Part shown: positions 60,282 through 64,000 of the stretch, in pieces
Layout of the letters: each line of letters begins with the position of its first letter
Numbering within the stretch: position 1 is the stretch's first letter
Origin: an uncultured Eubacteriales bacterium
GTDB lineage: Bacteria; Bacillota; Clostridia; Oscillospirales; Acutalibacteraceae
Assembly: GCA_900315785.1 (NCBI GenBank)
Contig: ONAL01000004.1
Span: 19,021 to 83,020 of the forward strand
DNA: 64,000 nt
Reading direction: 5' to 3'
Position numbers and translations under genes: made by a program
The notes under the pieces: generated by a model
The model's database searches: none
Seen by the model: only the letters and a program-made list of their open reading frames with translations
What the model was told of the DNA's origin: nothing

Positions 60282-61046
60282 ATGAAATCCTTCAGGAGAG
60301 CTGTTTCGGCTCTGCTCGCTGTTTTGATTGTCGCTTCCGCAGGCGTAATCGGCGCTTCGGCTGACGATGTATCCGTGCTCACGGTCAAGTCGGCTCAGTC
60401 GGTTTTTGAGCCGTTCACCTATACCGTTCCCGAAAAGGGCGCGACCGTAGATATCGTTTTTAAACTCCGTTCGGATTTGAAAACTGTCGACGCGGGCTTC
60501 ACGCTCGGCTTTGACAGCGACAAGCTCGAGGTCAGGGCTTACCGTTACGGAAAACGGATTTTCGGCGGTATGACAAATATTTCCGACGAGTGGCAGAAGG
60601 CGCGCAACAACGTCGCAACCCAGATTTCCGCAGGCGGCTCCTTCTTTGATTTCGCCGACGAGGATGTGCTCATCCGATACACCGTCAAGGTTTTTGAAAG
60701 CTCCGACCTCACCTTGGATTTTGATACCCTCACCGCAAACAACACCGTTTTATCTGACGGCAAGGAGCAGATTGACCCGAACGGCGACGTAAGCCTTGTC
60801 AGGTTCGGAAAGCTCGAAAAGAACTTTTCGTGCTCTGCCGAGGTTAAGCCGACTATGGGCGACGTCAACTTTGACGGAAAGGTCGATATCAACGACGCGA
60901 CGCTTGTTCAGCTCTATACTCTCGACCTTGCGGGGCTCTCCGACGAGCAGCTTGTCCGAGCCTACGTTTACGCGGACGGCAGCGTAACTATCCGAGATGT
61001 AACGAAAATCCAGCTTTATCTGGTTAATAGAATCGAAGAACTGTAA
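60282..61046 (+). CDS. Secreted protein with cohesin-like domain and degenerate dockerin
   Basis: ATG 60282, one base after the previous stop, gives a 254-residue product with a signal peptide (about 1-27), a cohesin-like beta-sandwich (about 33-180: VDIVFKLRSDLKTVDAGFTL, FDSDKLEVRAY, LIRYTVKVFES) and a dockerin (193-252). The first calcium loop GDVNFDGKVDINDA is intact. The second, AYVYADGSVTIRDV, has Tyr at two places where Asp and Asn normally bind calcium. Members with both modules may bridge other cellulosome-type proteins. Last gene of the operon. Confidence 0.82.
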   Translation: MKSFRRAVSALLAVLIVASAGVIGASADDVSVLTVKSAQSVFEPFTYTVPEKGATVDIVFKLRSDLKTVDAGFTLGFDSDKLEVRAYRYGKRIFGGMTNISDEWQKARNNVATQISAGGSFFDFADEDVLIRYTVKVFESSDLTLDFDTLTANNTVLSDGKEQIDPNGDVSLVRFGKLEKNFSCSAEVKPTMGDVNFDGKVDINDATLVQLYTLDLAGLSDEQLVRAYVYADGSVTIRDVTKIQLYLVNRIEEL

Positions 61047-61057
61047 ATAATATTCAC

Positions 61058-61086
61058 AAAAGGACGGCTCGGCTGTCCTTTTTTTC
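61058..61086 (+). terminator. Intrinsic terminator
   Basis: AAAGGAC / GTCCTTT stem followed by a T-run, ending the 56-61 kb operon. Confidence 0.8.
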
Positions 61087-61130
61087 TATATTTTCGGATT
61101 ACGAGGATATATTTTCCACCCAAGCTGAGG

Positions 61131-61159
61131 TTGACCGTTATTGCGAAATGTGGTACAAT
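61131..61159 (+). promoter_or_regulatory. Promoter of the CHAP protein gene
   Basis: TTGACC (61131-61136) and TACAAT (61154-61159), spacer 17, with TGTGG before the -10. Confidence 0.75.
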
Positions 61160-61240
61160 AATTAAAATGTCAAATTATGCGGGATTTGGCAGAAGATTTG
61201 GAAGTTAAGATTGAAAAAACCAAGATTGAGAGATGATTCT

Positions 61241-63445
61241 ATGAGTAAAATTTGCAAACGGACTACCGCATTAGCACTGATAATAACGCTTGTTATTTCG
61301 GCGTTTGCCTGTCTATCCCTCGGCTCAGGTACGGTCAAGGCGGCTTCATATCCTACGGGATACCCAAATACCTATAAGAATTCGGGAGTCGGCGCGAACG
61401 ATATCATCGGCGTTGCCCGAACTCAGATTGGCTACACCGAAAATTATTACGGCACAAAGTACGGCTACTGGTACACGCCCACATTTGTTAATCAGCCGTG
61501 GTGTGCGATGTTTGTCAGCTGGTGCGCGAATCAGGCGGGAATTCCGAACTCCGTAATCCCAAAATTCGCGGCATGCAGTATCGGTATCAACTGGTTCAAG
61601 AACGTCAATCAGTGGCACGACAGTAAGTATTACGGAGGCAGCTACACACCGAAAAAGGGTGACGTTATCTTCTATCGTGACTACGGAAGCACCTCGCTTT
61701 CGACTCACGTCGGACTGGTAGCAGGTCTCAACGGCGTGTATATCAACGCTATCGAGGGCAACTCCACCAATTCCGCGGTCTGCGAGTTCACCCACAACGA
61801 AGCCAGAAGAATCGACAGCGCGTACGTTATCGGTTACGGAACACCCACATATTCGTCAAAGCTCGAGAACGAGCCCACTACATACGAGGTCTGGCAGGTG
61901 TCGACCGACAGCCTCAATATGAGAAAAACAGCGTCCGCCACGGGAACGCTCGTAACCTCGCTTCCCTTCGGTACTTCGCTGAAGGTCAAGAACTTCAAGG
62001 TAACCGACGATTATCTCTGGGGTCACGTTTCATATTCGGGAAAAACAGGTTGGGTAGCGCTCAACTACTGCGATTACATTTACGGCAACGTGAACGGAGC
62101 TTATTATCAGCTGCCGCCTGAGATATCGCCAAAGACCAATTCGCTTTATATCGGCGAGACGTTCAGGTTCACGCCGACGAACGCTCTCGGCGCCAAGTAT
62201 ACGGTTTCGGATAACACCAAGGCAAAGGTCAGCGCGTTCGGACTTTTCACAGCCCTCAAGGCGGGAACGGTTACGGTTACAATCACAACCCAGACGGGCT
62301 CGAATCAGGCGACAATCAAGGTCAAGAACCCTGTCCTCAGCGCAAAGAGCGCCAACACCTGTATCGGCGACAAGTACCAGCTTTCAGTAAACCACACCAA
62401 GCTTACGCCCACGTGGTCATCGTCCGATACGAGTATTGCGAAGGTTAACTCCAAGGGCGTTGTTACAGGTATCAAGAAGGGCGACGTTATTATCACGGCG
62501 ACAGTCGGCGACGTCAAGCTCCACTGTAACTTCAAGGTTACGCTCTATCCGAGAATCTACGAGAATTTCGAGACGGCGCGCAACACCTATCTCAAGAACG
62601 ACAAGCTCGGTACAAAGAGCATTGTAAAGATACCCAGAGGCACCAAGCTCAAAGTCAGCGAGGTCTACTACTCCGACACCTACACCTACGGCAAGACGAC
62701 CTTCAACGACAAGGAAGGCTGGGTAATCCTCAACAAGTGCACATACCTTAACGGTATCATAAACGGCAAGACCTACCTCGTCAGACCTTACTTCGACGAG
62801 AAGGAAAAGTCGATATTCATCCGTGAGGAATTCAACCTCAACGTAATCGACGCGACAGAGCCGATTACATATACATCTCAGGACAAGACCGTAGCGCGCG
62901 TAATTAATTCGAGCGGAAAGGTCAGAGGACTGAAGCAGGGCACAACGACGCTCACCGCGACAATCGGCGAAACCTCGCTGAACTTCAAGGTCAACGTCAA
63001 GAACCCTGTGCTCAACTGCAGCGAGCTTGACCTCGTCAAGGGCAAGAAAAAGCGACTGACCGTCACGGGCGGCTCGGGCGCAATCGAGTGGAAGAGCACA
63101 GACGAAAACGTCGCTAAGGTAAGCGCAGACGGCGTTGTTACCGCGACAGGCTACGGCGAAGCCGATATCACGGCTGCCCGTAACGGCGTTACCGTTCAGT
63201 GTCACGTCAAGGGCTATGACCCGATTCTCAACGCGACCTATAAGGCGGTCAGAGTTGACCAGGTCAAGAAGCTGAGAGTTCGCCAGTCCACAGGCGCGAC
63301 GGTTACGTGGAAGAGCTCGAACCCGAGCCTCGTCCGCGTCAGCAAGTCGGGAGCGTACAGAGGTCTCAAGCCGGGCACCGCGTACATCACCGCGACGGTT
63401 GACGGCGTAACGCTCAAATGTGAGATTAAAATCATAGAAGCATAA
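61241..63445 (+). CDS. Secreted CHAP amidase with SH3 and Ig-like domains
   Basis: The 734-residue product (ATG 61241) has a signal peptide (about 1-35), a CHAP domain (about 50-200) with QPWCAMFVSWCANQAG (nucleophile Cys88), GDVIFYRDYG, STHVGLVAG (His156) and AIEGNST, a first SH3-like domain (about 215-285: STDSLNMRKTASATGTLV, WGHVSYSGKTGWVALNYCDY), Big_2 domains (about 300-440), a second SH3-like domain (about 445-520: VSEVYYSDTYTYGKTTF) and three more Ig-like units. It should cleave peptidoglycan amide bonds at the cell surface. A TTG start at 61211 is possible but lacks a site. Confidence 0.88.
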   Translation: MSKICKRTTALALIITLVISAFACLSLGSGTVKAASYPTGYPNTYKNSGVGANDIIGVARTQIGYTENYYGTKYGYWYTPTFVNQPWCAMFVSWCANQAGIPNSVIPKFAACSIGINWFKNVNQWHDSKYYGGSYTPKKGDVIFYRDYGSTSLSTHVGLVAGLNGVYINAIEGNSTNSAVCEFTHNEARRIDSAYVIGYGTPTYSSKLENEPTTYEVWQVSTDSLNMRKTASATGTLVTSLPFGTSLKVKNFKVTDDYLWGHVSYSGKTGWVALNYCDYIYGNVNGAYYQLPPEISPKTNSLYIGETFRFTPTNALGAKYTVSDNTKAKVSAFGLFTALKAGTVTVTITTQTGSNQATIKVKNPVLSAKSANTCIGDKYQLSVNHTKLTPTWSSSDTSIAKVNSKGVVTGIKKGDVIITATVGDVKLHCNFKVTLYPRIYENFETARNTYLKNDKLGTKSIVKIPRGTKLKVSEVYYSDTYTYGKTTFNDKEGWVILNKCTYLNGIINGKTYLVRPYFDEKEKSIFIREEFNLNVIDATEPITYTSQDKTVARVINSSGKVRGLKQGTTTLTATIGETSLNFKVNVKNPVLNCSELDLVKGKKKRLTVTGGSGAIEWKSTDENVAKVSADGVVTATGYGEADITAARNGVTVQCHVKGYDPILNATYKAVRVDQVKKLRVRQSTGATVTWKSSNPSLVRVSKSGAYRGLKPGTAYITATVDGVTLKCEIKIIEA

Positions 63446-63451
63446 AAGAAG

Positions 63452-63484
63452 AGGCTGCCGCAAAATAACGCGGCAGCTTTTTTG
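63452..63484 (+). terminator. Intrinsic terminator
   Basis: GCTGCCGC / GCGGCAGC with an 8-base loop and a run of six T after the CHAP gene. Confidence 0.88.
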
Positions 63485-63491
63485 CGGCTTC

Positions 63492-63553
63492 AAACTGATG
63501 CACTGCATCAGTAAATTTGCAAATGCATCAGTTTTATTTTGCAAACTGATGCA
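63492..63553. repeat. Cluster of TGATGCA/TGCATCA inverted repeats
   Basis: AAACTGATGCA (63492-63502), TGCATCAGT (63504-63512), TGCATCAGTTTT (63524-63535) and GCAAACTGATGCA (63541-63553) alternate in orientation and can form several hairpins. Three more TGCATCAG copies follow at 63591-63630. No gene is visible here. Confidence 0.75.
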
Positions 63554-63575
63554 CCCCTAAGCCCAGTGTTTATGC

Positions 63576-63619
63576 GGGTTTCGGGACTTTTGCATCAGGG
63601 TTTCGGGACTTTTGCATCA
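63576..63619 (+). repeat. Two perfect 22-bp tandem repeats
   Basis: A 22-bp unit from GGGTTTCGGGA to CTTTTGCATCA occurs twice without a gap (63576-63597 and 63598-63619). Each unit ends in the TGCATCA core of the neighbouring inverted repeats. Confidence 0.85.
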
Positions 63620-63890
63620 GTTGCATCAGTTTTTTGGAACATACATAGAGAATAATGAAAAAGTTTCGCGGGGCGGCTCGGGCGGATGGAGAATTTCGGT
63701 CGGGGAGAAGCCTTTCGTCTCCCGATACCTTTCGTGTCCCGAACGTATAAATAATTGATATCAGCCAACAAGAATGACAAACCTGCGCGATAACCAAGCA
63801 AGGCGGCTCTTTTTCCACCAAATGGTGCAGCGAGGGCTCGTTCATATATGTACTAATATAATCTGTTAACAATGATAGTCTATACAAACA

Positions 63891-63937
63891 GGTCGGGAAC
63901 AGGAGTTTTCCGGATAACGGAAGCTCAGTTCCCGACC
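63891..63937 (+). other. Long hairpin, possible structured RNA
   Basis: GGTCGGGAAC and GTTCCCGACC form a perfect 10-bp outer stem; inside, TTCCG and CGGAA form a second stem around ATAA-type loop bases. TATACA at 63881-63886 could be a -10, but no -35 is evident. No T-run follows directly, so it is not a simple terminator. It could be the start of an RNA element or leader continuing past the window. Confidence 0.45.
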
Positions 63938-64000
63938 TTAATGTTTTGGAGCTTTGCCCAAGTTTTTTGCTCAGGGGTAATAAATAAAAATTTCAGGGGT

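Larger units (their letters stand above)
63446..64000. other. Non-coding region at the right edge
   Basis: No convincing gene is seen in these 555 bases. Open frames on the minus strand (63570-63887 and 63595-63801) lack ribosome binding sites and a plausible composition. The region holds the CHAP gene terminator, the repeats at 63492-63630 and a long hairpin at 63891-63937. Confidence 0.6.

Noticed and set aside
62417-63544. 375-codon open frame on the minus strand
   Set aside because: It is antisense to the CHAP protein gene, Arg/Leu/Val-rich and without a start site.
63570-63887. 105-codon frame on the minus strand at the right edge
   Set aside because: No ribosome binding site, composition unlike the neighbours, and it runs through the 22-bp tandem repeats.

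Overview
The window looks like chromosomal DNA from a gut-type clostridium close to Ruminococcus (Oscillospiraceae/Ruminococcaceae). The inference rests on dockerin-bearing secreted proteins, CotH and BspA-like leucine-rich-repeat surface proteins with Thr/Pro-rich linkers, a type III glutamine synthetase (GlnN), a MurT/GatD pair, strong AGGAGG-type ribosome binding sites, TTGACA-17-TATAAT promoters and a tryptophan T-box. No tRNA, rRNA, phage, transposase or CRISPR array was seen. The base composition looks fairly even and gene order is mostly ordinary chromosome, with several secreted-protein islands.

Layout. 0-11.5 kb is a surface and accessory region: the tail of a large surface protein, two BspA-like proteins, a two-component system whose sensor kinase carries an in-frame amber codon, a zinc-ribbon membrane protein, a GNAT acetyltransferase, an 809-residue secreted protein and a CotH protein. 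It also holds two related small genes (875-1030 and 6352-6528) that encode 51- and 58-residue peptides with a common N-terminal signature. 11.6-15.9 kb holds a thioesterase, an arsenic-type operon (ArsR, ArsP-like permease, CxxC thioredoxin-like protein) with two matching palindromes, acylphosphatase, a HEAT-like protein and an AraC regulator. 16.1-22.8 kb is a complete trpEGDCFBA operon behind a Trp T-box. 22.8-29.4 kb holds an SGNH hydrolase, a GH3 lipoprotein that has lost its catalytic barrel, an ECF S component, and a three-gene gamma-glutamyl operon (two glutamate-cysteine ligase types around a class II amidotransferase). 29.5-41.4 kb is a nitrogen island: an Amt-PII fusion, glnN, gltB, gltD and pyrG; glnN and gltB are divergent and share a 19-bp promoter motif. 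41.6-55.9 kb mixes surface proteins (second CotH, FN3 and Ig-like proteins) with housekeeping genes (DAHP synthase, HAD phosphatase, RsuA-type pseudouridine synthase, MsmX-type ATPase, MurT/GatD, lactate dehydrogenase).

56.1-61.0 kb is the most unusual operon: a Ser-rich lipoprotein, a dockerin protein, an HPr-kinase-like P-loop protein, a PqqD-like protein, an S24/S26 peptidase, a YjeF_N protein, an SseB-like protein and a second dockerin protein. They overlap or are spaced by only a few bases. The kinase/PqqD/peptidase trio is the toolkit of peptide-modification (RiPP-like) loci, yet no modifying enzyme or transporter is beside it; the two small peptides at the left end of the window are candidate substrates, which is inference only. 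The window ends with a CHAP/SH3/Ig-like cell-wall protein and 555 non-coding bases rich in direct and inverted repeats.

Several genes appear damaged or to have lost catalytic residues: the amber-interrupted kinase, a BspA-like gene one base out of frame with its best start, the barrel-less GH3 protein and a GatD homologue lacking both catalytic Cys and His. All calls come from reading the sequence; no database search was possible.
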